34,886 bases of DNA from Lewinellaceae bacterium (GTDB taxonomy: Bacteria > Bacteroidota > Bacteroidia > Chitinophagales > Saprospiraceae): positions 1-34,886 of the forward strand of contig JADJSY010000057.1 in NCBI GenBank assembly GCA_016711435.1. Direction: 5' to 3'. The notes under the pieces were generated by a model. That model was not told the origin of the DNA. It saw only the letters and a list, made by a program, of their open reading frames with translations, and did not search any database. Below are positions 1 through 6,534 of this stretch, one piece after another (position 1 is the stretch's first letter; every line of letters starts with the position of its first letter). The translations under genes were made by a program, and so were the position numbers.

Positions 1-909
1 AGCGCAGACACCTTTCCGAAAGCGCTTCTGACTGCCGTTTCGTTTGCGTGTTGCTTGCATTCAGCCGTAGCGGCCTCGGTCACATAACCGTGTAACAGGG
101 ATGTATATTCCCGGCGGAACAAGTCGCTATTTCCAAAAATATCCACACCCAGAATCTGATCGCCACAAACGGCTACCATGCCGACCACCTGCGGTTCAAT
201 GTCTAATTTCCCTTCAAAAAAGCGGAGGTAAGCATCACGCTTGTTTTTTTGCTCATTGGCTGTCTCCAATGCGGCATACGTGGAGGTAGCAGAAGTAGCG
301 CCATTGGCTTTTGTTACGCTCGCAACGGCTGCCCAGACTTCCTGCTGGCTTCCGGTGCGTTGAACGGCCTGCCGGACTTTTGGACTGGCAACACTGTAAT
401 AACCGCTGAAGGCGTATAATTTTTGTTTAGCGGGTGCTGCAAGCGTATCATTGGACGACCAGCGGCCCTGCTCCACACAAAAAACATCCATATTGCGCAC
501 CGTTCCGGGCATCACAATCTGATCCTGTGCGATGACGCGATCCTGTTTTCCGCCCGTCACCACATCGCCGGAAAGTATAAAAATGGTGTCCTGACTTTTA
601 TTTTGCACCGTCAGCAGGTTGTAGGTGCGGTCGTTGCTGCGCCCGAATTGTTTTTGTTCCGTGATCCGGAAGCCCGCTGTGGCTGCCTTCCGCCAGGGTT
701 TTCAGATTGCTGAGATCGGCCTGGCCTTCCAGCGGAGCGGCATCGGCCGCAATCGGATATAAACGCAGGTTTTCATATTGCCAGGCAGGATAGGCTTCCG
801 CAACCAATTGCAAACCTGCTTCGGGCGCTTTGCTGACTGCCGCATTATCCTGTTTACATGCGGTAAAAAATATACAGAACGCTACTACGCTCAAAAGTAC
901 TTTCTTCAT
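1..909 (-). CDS. ARPP-1 (DUF6569)-type lipoprotein, 3' end outside window, one frameshift
   Basis: The start MKKVLLSVVAFCIFFTAC is a type II (lipoprotein) signal with the lipobox cysteine at about residue 18, so the protein should be membrane-anchored. After about 75 codons the frame breaks at a GGG run (672-676); moving by one base restores a long open frame to the window edge. That frame contains TYNLLTVQNKSQDTIFIL, the GD-VV-GGKQDRVIAQDQ block and VFCVEQGRW, which I recognise as the ARPP-1/DUF6569 family (proteins associated with ADP-ribosylglycohydrolase and rhodanese-phosphatase genes; function unknown). The upstream in-frame ATG at 1026 is rejected because it would bury the signal peptide. 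The indel looks like an assembly error because both halves are well conserved. Family call moderately sure; biochemical role unknown. Confidence 0.7.
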
Positions 910-1042
910 AAAAGGAGAATTTGAAAATTGAAAAGTCGCTATGGGATGGGTGAACGTGATGTCCATAGGCTGGTAAAGGTGTATCTGACGGGGTGACATC
1001 CCGAAGTCACCGTTAATCAAGCACATAACTGAATTGCACGTT

Positions 1043-1074
1043 CAAAAGTAAAGGCAATACGGCTCGTTACCAAG
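1043..1074 (-). promoter_or_regulatory. Housekeeping (Bacteroidota) promoter for the ARPP-1 gene
   Basis: Read on the minus strand there is CTTG, a 20-nt spacer and TACTTTTG. This fits the Bacteroidota consensus (TTTG, 19-21 nt, TAnnTTTG) with one mismatch in the -33 box. It predicts a leader of about 125 nt before the ARPP-1 start. Confidence 0.55.
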
Positions 1075-1143
1075 ATTTTTTTAGCAGCGCCGCAAACTTT
1101 CTGTGTTTAGTGGAAAATTTATTTGCAAAAAAACGCAAAGGGC

Positions 1144-1169
1144 TGTAACATCGCTGCATCAGGCGCGTC
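1144..1169 (+). promoter_or_regulatory. ECF-type promoter, probably autoregulatory
   Basis: TGTAAC and CGTC are separated by exactly 16 nt. The TAAC/CGTC pair is the classic ECF sigma -35/-10 arrangement and is common upstream of Bacteroidota ECF operons. It lies about 135 nt upstream of the ECF sigma gene, so autoregulation is the simplest reading. No TAnnTTTG box is seen on this strand here. Confidence 0.55.
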
Positions 1170-1240
1170 TTCTCAACAACAACGCGCCGGATAACACCTG
1201 TCAAACATGAAGTAAGCAGGCAAAATTAGTGGATGTTGAA

Positions 1241-1300
1241 TCTTAAGTAACTCATTGACTAATATTGCCTTTTGCCCTTTGCAATTTTGCCTTTTTACTT
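1241..1300 (+). repeat. 60-bp dispersed repeat, copy 1
   Basis: Aligned without gaps to 15931-15990 in the same orientation, 52 of 60 positions match. The core word TTTGCCCTTTGCAATTTTGC is identical in both. This copy abuts the start codon of the ECF sigma gene; the other abuts the stop codon of susC. Confidence 0.8.
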
Positions 1301-1302
1301 AT

Positions 1303-1815
1303 ATGAATTGGACCATCTTTCACGAACAGGTTTTTCCGATCCGACACAAACTCTACCGTTTTGCCCTGCGCATTACCGGTAGCGTCCACGAAGCAGAAGA
1401 TGTCGTGCAGGAGGTCCTGGAAAAAGTGTGGAAAACGACTCCCGACCAAACGGAAAATGTGCAGAACTGGGAAGCCTGGTGTATGACGCTGACCCGCAAC
1501 CGCTCGCTCGATAAAACCAGAAGCCAGTCCCTGCGCAGAACCGCGCCGCTGGATGGCCTCAGCGAACGAAAATCAGATACGATCAGCCCGGCAGATGCTG
1601 CGGAAAGCCGCGATCTGGCAGCAGGAATCAGGAAAATGATGCAGGAACTCCCTGAAAAACAACGACTTGTGATGCACCTGCGCGATATTGAAGAATTGAG
1701 TTATGATGAAATTGCTGAAACACTTTCTATATCGCTCGAACAGGTCAAAATAAACTTGCACCGCGCCAGAAAAACGATCAGGGAAAGGATGACAGAGGTT
1801 AGAAGTGAGAGGTGA
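1303..1815 (+). CDS. ECF sigma factor (sigma-70 family), first gene of a DUF4252 operon
   Basis: A 170-residue ECF sigma factor. Sigma region 2 is seen as HKLYRFALRITGSVHEAEDV followed by VQEVLEKVWK (about residues 12-45). Region 4 is seen as LPEKQRLVMHLRDIEELSYD with a helix-turn-helix ending IAETLSISLEQVKINLHRAR (about 120-160). It would bind RNA polymerase core and direct it to TAAC/CGTC promoters such as the one upstream. The start MNWTIFHEQVFP is preferred over an ATG 48 nt earlier because the earlier stretch is the dispersed intergenic repeat. The C-terminus (EVRSER) is encoded by the first unit of a GTGAGAG tandem repeat that continues past the stop. The downstream membrane protein probably controls it. 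Confidence 0.9.
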   Translation: MNWTIFHEQVFPIRHKLYRFALRITGSVHEAEDVVQEVLEKVWKTTPDQTENVQNWEAWCMTLTRNRSLDKTRSQSLRRTAPLDGLSERKSDTISPADAAESRDLAAGIRKMMQELPEKQRLVMHLRDIEELSYDEIAETLSISLEQVKINLHRARKTIRERMTEVRSER

Positions 1816-1839
1816 GAAGTGAGAGGTGAGAGGTGAGAG
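1801..1839 (+). repeat. GTGAGAG-type tandem repeat overlapping the sigma-factor stop codon
   Basis: Units of AGAAGTGAGAGGTGAG repeat across the stop codon of the ECF gene; the first unit encodes the last four residues and the stop. A second tandem word, ATAAACC, follows at about 1877-1897. Confidence 0.75.
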
Positions 1840-1904
1840 TGGGTGGCTTAGGCGAAGCGCCCGAAACACTAAACACCATAAACCATAAACCATAAACAAA
1901 TACC

Positions 1905-2529
1905 ATGTTACATCTCGAGCACATAGAAGCACTGCTGGAAAAATACTGGGAAGGCGACACGACGCTGGAAGAAGAACGTTTGTTAAAAACGTATTTCGCT
2001 TCCAGTGAAGTGGCTGACAGCCTGCGCCAATATGCGCCCCTGTTTCAGGTATTCCGGGAAGAACAGTCGGTTCAATTCAGCAAAAAAGCAACAGCAACCG
2101 TCATCAAGCCCGTGCAATACAATTGGAAACCCTGGGCTGTTGCTGCCTCCGTTGCCTTGTTGATGAGCGCCGGCTGGTGGTGGTCGGTACAACCCGGCCC
2201 GACGAACGAATATGTGGCAGAAACCAACCCAAAACCCTGTACAAATCACCCAGGAAAAGCAAGTGATCCCTGCCGAAAACCCTCCGTTGCTTGTTCACAC
2301 AGATCAGGTTTCGACAGTGACCCGCAAGAAAAAACTGTATGGCAAACAACCGGCCACAACACAATTAAACGAAGAAGAAGAAATAGCAATAGCGGAAATA
2401 AAAGCTGCCCTGGCCCTGGTTTCTTCCAAACTGCGAAAAGGCCGCCAGGAAGCCGCTAAAGGCGCCTCACACTTAGATAACGTGGATAAAATTTTCAAAA
2501 AGAAAAAAGACAGTGAGGGTATTGATTGA
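1905..2529 (+). CDS. Anti-sigma-like membrane protein, one frameshift
   Basis: The N-terminus (HIEALLEKYWEGDTTLEEER then LLKTYF) is the helical start typical of small Bacteroidota proteins encoded directly after ECF sigma genes. A single membrane segment follows at about residues 76-96 (WAVAASVALLMSAG, then WWWSV). The frame then breaks near 2222-2235. In the next frame it continues through VQITQEKQVIPAENPPLL to a charged tail (NEEEEIAIAEIKAALALVSS, KIFKKKK). The N-terminal part would be cytoplasmic and could hold the sigma factor; the tail would be periplasmic. No zinc-binding HxxxCxxC motif is present, so this is not a classical ZAS anti-sigma. The anti-sigma role is inferred from position and topology. 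Confidence 0.65.
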
Positions 2530-2600
2530 GATATTGAAGATACCCAACTTACTGATTTTCAATAAAATATCACAATATCCCAATATCCTAATATCTAAAT
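2530..2600 (+). repeat. GATATTG/CAATATC low-complexity spacer
   Basis: Words GATATTGA on one side and CAATATCCCAATATCCTAAT on the other fill the gap between the anti-sigma-like gene and the first DUF4252 gene. They begin within a few bases of the stop codon (GATTGA). Confidence 0.5.
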
Positions 2601-2638
2601 GAACACACCTAATTTCAAACAAAAACAAAATTGAGTCT

Positions 2639-3178
2639 ATGAAAAAGCAATTGTTCCTGTTGCCACTTTTTGTACTGGTAACTATCATGAGCGCTGCGGC
2701 GCAAAACGACGGTATCACCCGTTTCTTCAATCAATACCAGGAAGATGAACGCTTCACGATGGTATTCGTCAGTCCCAAAATGTTCCAGATGGTTTCCAAA
2801 ATCGAAACCGACGACGAAGAATGGAATAAAGTGCGCGAAATTGTGAAAGACCTCGGCGGCCTGCGTGTACTCACCGCCGACAGTATCGGCGACGGACTGG
2901 AAATGTACAAATCGGCCTTGTCACGCGTACCGCAAAACGAATATTCCGAACTGCTTACCGTACGCGACGGCAAAGAGAACGTCCGTATCTGGGTAAAAGA
3001 CAGCGGCAATATCATTGAAGAATTGTTGTTGCTGGTCGGCTCGCCCGATGAATTTACCATGTTGAGTTTTACCGGAAAAATCGACCTGGATAAAATCTCG
3101 CAATTGTCCAAAACCCTCGACATCGATGGCGCCGAGCACCTGGAAAAAGTGAAAGTGAAAACGAAAGTCAAAGACTAA
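2639..3178 (+). CDS. DUF4252 domain protein, exported
   Basis: A 179-residue protein with a clear signal peptide (MKKQLFLLPLFVLVTIMSAAAQ, cut after AAAQ). The DUF4252 body includes the FFNQYQEDERFTMVFVSPKM start, a middle segment around RVLTADS, and the ending ELLLLVGSPDEFTMLSFTGK with IDLDKISQLSKTLDIDGAEH. DUF4252 proteins are small periplasmic or outer-membrane-associated Bacteroidota proteins of unknown function, usually next to ECF sigma genes, as here. It is followed 11 nt later by a second DUF4252 gene, so the two are co-transcribed paralogues. No catalytic motif is evident. Confidence 0.85.
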   Translation: MKKQLFLLPLFVLVTIMSAAAQNDGITRFFNQYQEDERFTMVFVSPKMFQMVSKIETDDEEWNKVREIVKDLGGLRVLTADSIGDGLEMYKSALSRVPQNEYSELLTVRDGKENVRIWVKDSGNIIEELLLLVGSPDEFTMLSFTGKIDLDKISQLSKTLDIDGAEHLEKVKVKTKVKD

Positions 3179-3189
3179 ATCCACCTACC

Positions 3190-3724
3190 ATGAAAGCAAT
3201 CTTCAGTAGTATTTGCCTGCTTTTTTTAGTCCATACGCTACCTGCACAAGACGGTTGGTTGTACTGGAAATACAAGGATTACGATGGAATGGCCTTGACC
3301 GTACCCAGTTGGGTCGTGGAGGCAGGCTCCTGGTTTCTCCCGGAAAAACAGGAGCGCAAACTCCTCCGAAAAGTGGATAAAGTGCGGTTCATGTTGTTTT
3401 GAAAACAATGAAAACCCTGTTACAGATCGCGACATCAAACGTTTTACCCGGAAAGCAAAACGCCGACACCTGGAAGATCTCGTGGTCGTTCGCGAAGGCA
3501 AAACGCATGTTCGGGTTATGGGAAAAGAACGTGGAAATGCATTGAAAAAAATTGTTGTGCTGGTGAATACCCCTGACGAATTTGTTTTTGTCAGCGTCAA
3601 AGGCCGGCTGCGCTGGAACGACATCAACCGAATCATCGAAAAGTACGATAAAGAAAAAAAGAAGAACCCGGATCAAAAACCGCTGGTGCCTTCGGTGGTG
3701 AAAATTCCGGTATCGAGGGTATGA
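3190..3724 (+). CDS. Second DUF4252 protein, one homopolymer frameshift
   Basis: Signal peptide MKAIFSSICLLFLVHTLPAQ, then the DUF4252 fold. The frame stops early at a TTTT run (3397-3400). Deleting one T joins KVRFMLF directly to ENNENPVTDRDIKRFTRKAK and on to the conserved block VVVREGKTHVRVMGKERG, IVVLVNTPDEFVFVSVKG, IIEKYDKEKK. Because both halves are family-conserved and the break is in a homopolymer, an indel error is more likely than a real pseudogene. Restored length is about 177 residues, matching its upstream paralogue. It is the last gene of the ECF operon; a long palindrome follows. Confidence 0.8.
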
Positions 3725-3871
3725 GTTAGTTATTGGTTATTCGTTATTTGTTATTAGTAGTGGTAGTGAACCATCTGTAGAAATGCCAGGCACTCCTTAT
3801 TGTGTATCCCGACATTTGTACAGATGGCCATTACCACCTATAACTAATAACCGATAACTAATAACCAATAT
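3725..3871. repeat. Long imperfect palindrome between convergent genes
   Basis: Outer arms are TTAGTTATTGGTTATTCG-like (3725-3757) and CTAATAACCGATAACTAATA-like (3838-3871). Inner arms CCATCTGTAGAAATG (3771-3785) and CATTTGTACAGATGG (3813-3827) match at 14 of 15. The whole could fold as one hairpin over 140 nt. It sits between the DUF4252 stop and the UxaC stop, and the last UxaC codons (NIGY, stop) are read from its right arm. It may act as a bidirectional terminator, although there is no clear U-tract. Confidence 0.7.
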
Positions 3872-5291
3872 TGAAATACGCCCGCGCATTATTGTAGCAT
3901 ATATCCTGCACAATCCTGCCCATCCAGGGATAATCGCGAGGCAGTTCCCCGTTTTCTATGTCCCGCCCGATTATATTGCACAAAATGCGGCGGAAGTATT
4001 CGTGGCGCGGGAAAGAAAGAAAACTGCGCGAATCGGTAAGCATCCCCACAAATCGGCTGAGCAGGCCCATATTGGACAACGTATTGATCTGGCTTTCCAT
4101 ACCGTCTTTTTGGTCCAGAAACCACCAGCCCGAACCCCATTGTATTTTTCCAGCCAGCGAACCGTCGTTGAAGTTGCCGATCATCGTGGCAAACAACGCA
4201 TTGTCAGCAGGATTGACGTTGTACAGGATGGTTTTGGCCAATTGATTGCCGGAGTCGAGGCGATCGAGGAATTTAGACAAAGCGCGTCCCTGCGAGAAAT
4301 CGCCGATAGAATCCCAGCCGGTATCCGGGCCGAGTCGGGCCGTCATACGCGAATTGTTGTTGCGCAAGGCGCCGAGATGAAACTGCTGCGTCCAGTTCTT
4401 TTCCCAGTCCCACACGCCGAAATACACCAGCATGGCCGATTTGAATTGGCGAATTTCCAAAACATCCAGCGCCTTGCCTGCCCGTATTTTGGCGAAGATA
4501 TTTTTGATGTCAGAATCCGAATAGTCTTCCGCGTACAGTTCTTCCAGGCCGTGGTCGGAAACACAGGCGCCCAATTCGGCAAAAAAGTCATGGCGTTTTT
4601 TCAGGGCGTCCAGAAAATCATTGATGCCGGTAATGGCGATGTCGGCTGCCTGTTCCAGCCGCGCTACATATTGATTAAATGCGACCGGGTCTTCTACCGC
4701 CATCGCTTTATCGGGACGGAATGCAGGCAATACTTTTATTTCAAATCTGGCCGTTGCAATTTTTTGATGAAATTCAAGGGTATCTACCGGATCGTCGGTG
4801 GTACAAAGCACTTCGACCTGCATCTTTCGCAACAGATTGCGTACGGAATATTCCGGTGTCTGCAAACAGGCGTTGCAGGTTTCATAAATGGCCCCGGCGG
4901 TTTCAGGGCGAAGCAAGGCATCGATGCCGAAATAGCGTTTCAGTTCCAGGTGTGTCCAGTGAAACAGGGGATTTCTGATGGTGTCCGGAACTGTTGCCGC
5001 CCATTTTTCAAATTTTTCCGCATCCGGTTTGTCGCCGGTACAGTAATCTTCCGAAACGCCGTTTGCACGCATGGCCCTCCATTTGTAATGGTCGCCGTTC
5101 AGCCAGACCTGTGTGAGGTTCTGATAAACAGTATCCGCAGCAATATCTGCCGGCGACAGGTGATTGTGGTAATCGATCACCGGCATGTGCTGCGCATATT
5201 CAAAATATAAATGGCGCGCTGCCTCGCTTTGAAGCAAGAAGTTATCATGAATAAAAGGCACAGGTGTTGGAGTATTGCTTTTCGATATCAT
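3858..5291 (-). CDS. uxaC: Glucuronate isomerase
   Basis: UxaC (EC 5.3.1.12) converts D-glucuronate to D-fructuronate (and galacturonate to tagaturonate) in the cytoplasm. The 477-residue product matches the family length of about 470. Recognisable blocks: the metal-binding VIDYHNHLSPADIA (H42, H44), LCTTDDPVDTLEFH, VLPAFRPDKA, HLGALRNNNSRM, LYNVNPADNALFATMIGNF, IQWGSGWWFLDQKDGM, and LTDSRSFLSFPRHEYFRR. The start MISKSNTPTP is chosen because an in-frame extension to 5486 has no family similarity and overlaps the SDR stop. It is the last gene of the GH67 unit, so it would process the glucuronic acid released from xylan by the GH67 enzyme. Its C-terminus is encoded in the intergenic palindrome arm. 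Confidence 0.93.
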   Translation of the reverse strand: MISKSNTPTPVPFIHDNFLLQSEAARHLYFEYAQHMPVIDYHNHLSPADIAADTVYQNLTQVWLNGDHYKWRAMRANGVSEDYCTGDKPDAEKFEKWAATVPDTIRNPLFHWTHLELKRYFGIDALLRPETAGAIYETCNACLQTPEYSVRNLLRKMQVEVLCTTDDPVDTLEFHQKIATARFEIKVLPAFRPDKAMAVEDPVAFNQYVARLEQAADIAITGINDFLDALKKRHDFFAELGACVSDHGLEELYAEDYSDSDIKNIFAKIRAGKALDVLEIRQFKSAMLVYFGVWDWEKNWTQQFHLGALRNNNSRMTARLGPDTGWDSIGDFSQGRALSKFLDRLDSGNQLAKTILYNVNPADNALFATMIGNFNDGSLAGKIQWGSGWWFLDQKDGMESQINTLSNMGLLSRFVGMLTDSRSFLSFPRHEYFRRILCNIIGRDIENGELPRDYPWMGRIVQDICYNNARAYFNIGY

Positions 5292-5460
5292 GTCAATAAA
5301 GTATAAAATGCAAACACAAAGGGTAAAATGGGTTGTGCTGCCACTAGTGAAGAGGTGCAGGGGTCGAGGGTCCCAATCAGATGTCACCTGTCGTCCCGCA
5401 GATGCCCTGTGCGACATTAGACTTGAGTCCAAGCAGCGACATTTGAAATACCCTAGGCAC
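5292..5460. other. 169-bp spacer inside the catabolic operon, unexplained
   Basis: The spacer between the SDR stop and the uxaC start is richer in G+C than other junctions and has short inverted words (for example GTCG/CGAC and CTTGAGTCCAAG). I could assign no gene, riboswitch or known repeat. The in-frame extension of uxaC through it reads as unlikely protein. Confidence 0.4.
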
Positions 5461-6276
5461 TTAAAATCCAATTGAATTGCCGCCATCTACCGGCAGCGAA
5501 ACACCTGTAATATACCCCGCCGCATCCGAGGCCAGAAAAACAGCCGCCCAGCCGATGTCCTCCGGTTTCCCAAAATATCCGATAGGCGTGCGGCCGAGGG
5601 CTTTATTCATCCGGTCCGGATCGCTGCGCATGGCCGTTTGCATCATACTGGTTTCAATAAAACCGGGCGCTAAGGCATTTACCCTGACATTAAATTTCGA
5701 AAACTCGGATGCCAGTACTCTAACCATCCCTTCCACCCCGGATTTGGACGCAGCATACGCCACCACTCGGTCCAGTCCGTAATAGGCCGCCATAGAAGAG
5801 ATCATAATGACGGAGCCGGATTTTCGGGCCACCATACGCCGGGCGCAGGCGCGCGTCAGGGCAAATACGGCATGGAGATTGGTGTGCATGATTCGGTTAA
5901 AATCTTCATCAGAGACCTCCAAAGCGGGTTTTTTCATATTGATGCCGGCATTGTTGACCAAAATATCAATCGGGCCGTAGGTGGTTTCAATTTGTTCCAC
6001 GAGTTGATCCAGCGTGTCCAATTCGGCCACATCGTTGACAACAAACTGCGCCCGTTCTCCGAGCTTTGCAACGGCTTCCTGAAGAGCCGATTCCCGCCGG
6101 CCCGTTATCACCACTTGTGCGCCGGCAGCAACCATACATTTTGCAATATCAAAACCAATACCACTGCCACCGCCGGTAATCAGCGCGGTTTTGCCCTTCA
6201 GGGAAAAAACCTCCGGGAAGTGGGCAAATGTTGCGGGCATTGTTGCCAAATCGTCGTTTATGTATTGTTTTTTCAT
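5461..6276 (-). CDS. SDR oxidoreductase, probable fructuronate/mannonate (KduD-like) reductase
   Basis: A classical short-chain dehydrogenase of 271 residues. It has the nucleotide-binding TGGGSGIG (34-41), VNNAG (107-111), the active-site serine in MISSM (about 161) and YAASK (Tyr174, Lys178). The end (AGYITGVSLPVDGG) is typical of KduD/gluconate-5-dehydrogenase-like SDRs. It lies just upstream of uxaC. In Bacteroidota uronate loci such an SDR commonly stands where uxuB would be, so reduction of D-fructuronate to D-mannonate is the best guess, but sequence alone does not fix the substrate. A second candidate start (MPATFAH, 12 codons in) exists. The 233-bp REP-like element lies 25 bp upstream of the start. 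Confidence 0.8.
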   Translation of the reverse strand: MKKQYINDDLATMPATFAHFPEVFSLKGKTALITGGGSGIGFDIAKCMVAAGAQVVITGRRESALQEAVAKLGERAQFVVNDVAELDTLDQLVEQIETTYGPIDILVNNAGINMKKPALEVSDEDFNRIMHTNLHAVFALTRACARRMVARKSGSVIMISSMAAYYGLDRVVAYAASKSGVEGMVRVLASEFSKFNVRVNALAPGFIETSMMQTAMRSDPDRMNKALGRTPIGYFGKPEDIGWAAVFLASDAAGYITGVSLPVDGGNSIGF

Positions 6277-6301
6277 TGTATGCTACACTTTTATAGAAAC
6301 A

Positions 6302-6534
6302 TTTTAATTGAAGTTTTTTAATAAAACAGCATAGAAGGGGTTAAAACCCCGTGGTACGGTATCTGTACGTGCTCCCGGCTGAAGCCGGGAGTTATTGAAA
6401 TAGCGTTTTGGGCCAATCAAAATCGAGTGGCTTATATCAATAACCATCGGCTTCAGCCGGTGGTTAGCCAACAAATGCTATACAGGGGTTTTTAACCCCT
6501 TCTAATGCCGTTTTATTAAAAACTTCAATTAAAA
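6302..6534. repeat. REP/BIME-like palindromic element with nested hairpins
   Basis: Outer arms of about 49 bp (6302-6350 and 6484-6534) are inverted copies starting TTTTAATTGAAG, with GGGGTTAAAACCCC-type inner ends. Between them are two strong hairpins in opposite orientation: CTCCCGGCT/AGCCGGGAG (6372-6391, 9-bp stem, GA loop) and ACCATCGGCT/AGCCGGTGGT (6443-6464, one wobble). The layout resembles a REP doublet as mobilised by RAYT transposases, but no RAYT gene is in the window. The left end overlaps the stop codon of the esterase-xylanase gene. Confidence 0.8.

Larger units (their letters stand above)
910..1302. other. Divergent control region, no gene
   Basis: This 393-bp spacer separates the leftward ARPP-1 gene from the rightward ECF sigma operon. 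It holds a sigma-ABfr-type promoter reading left, an ECF-type promoter reading right, and copy 1 of a 60-bp dispersed repeat that ends two bases before the sigma-factor start codon. I see no convincing small gene in it. Confidence 0.6.

Noticed and set aside
4002..5210. 402-codon open frame on the plus strand
   Set aside because: It is the antisense shadow of uxaC, whose minus-strand frame matches the isomerase family throughout.
5292..5486. N-terminal extension of UxaC by 65 residues
   Set aside because: The extension has no family similarity, would overlap the SDR stop, and the 477-residue form matches the normal UxaC length.
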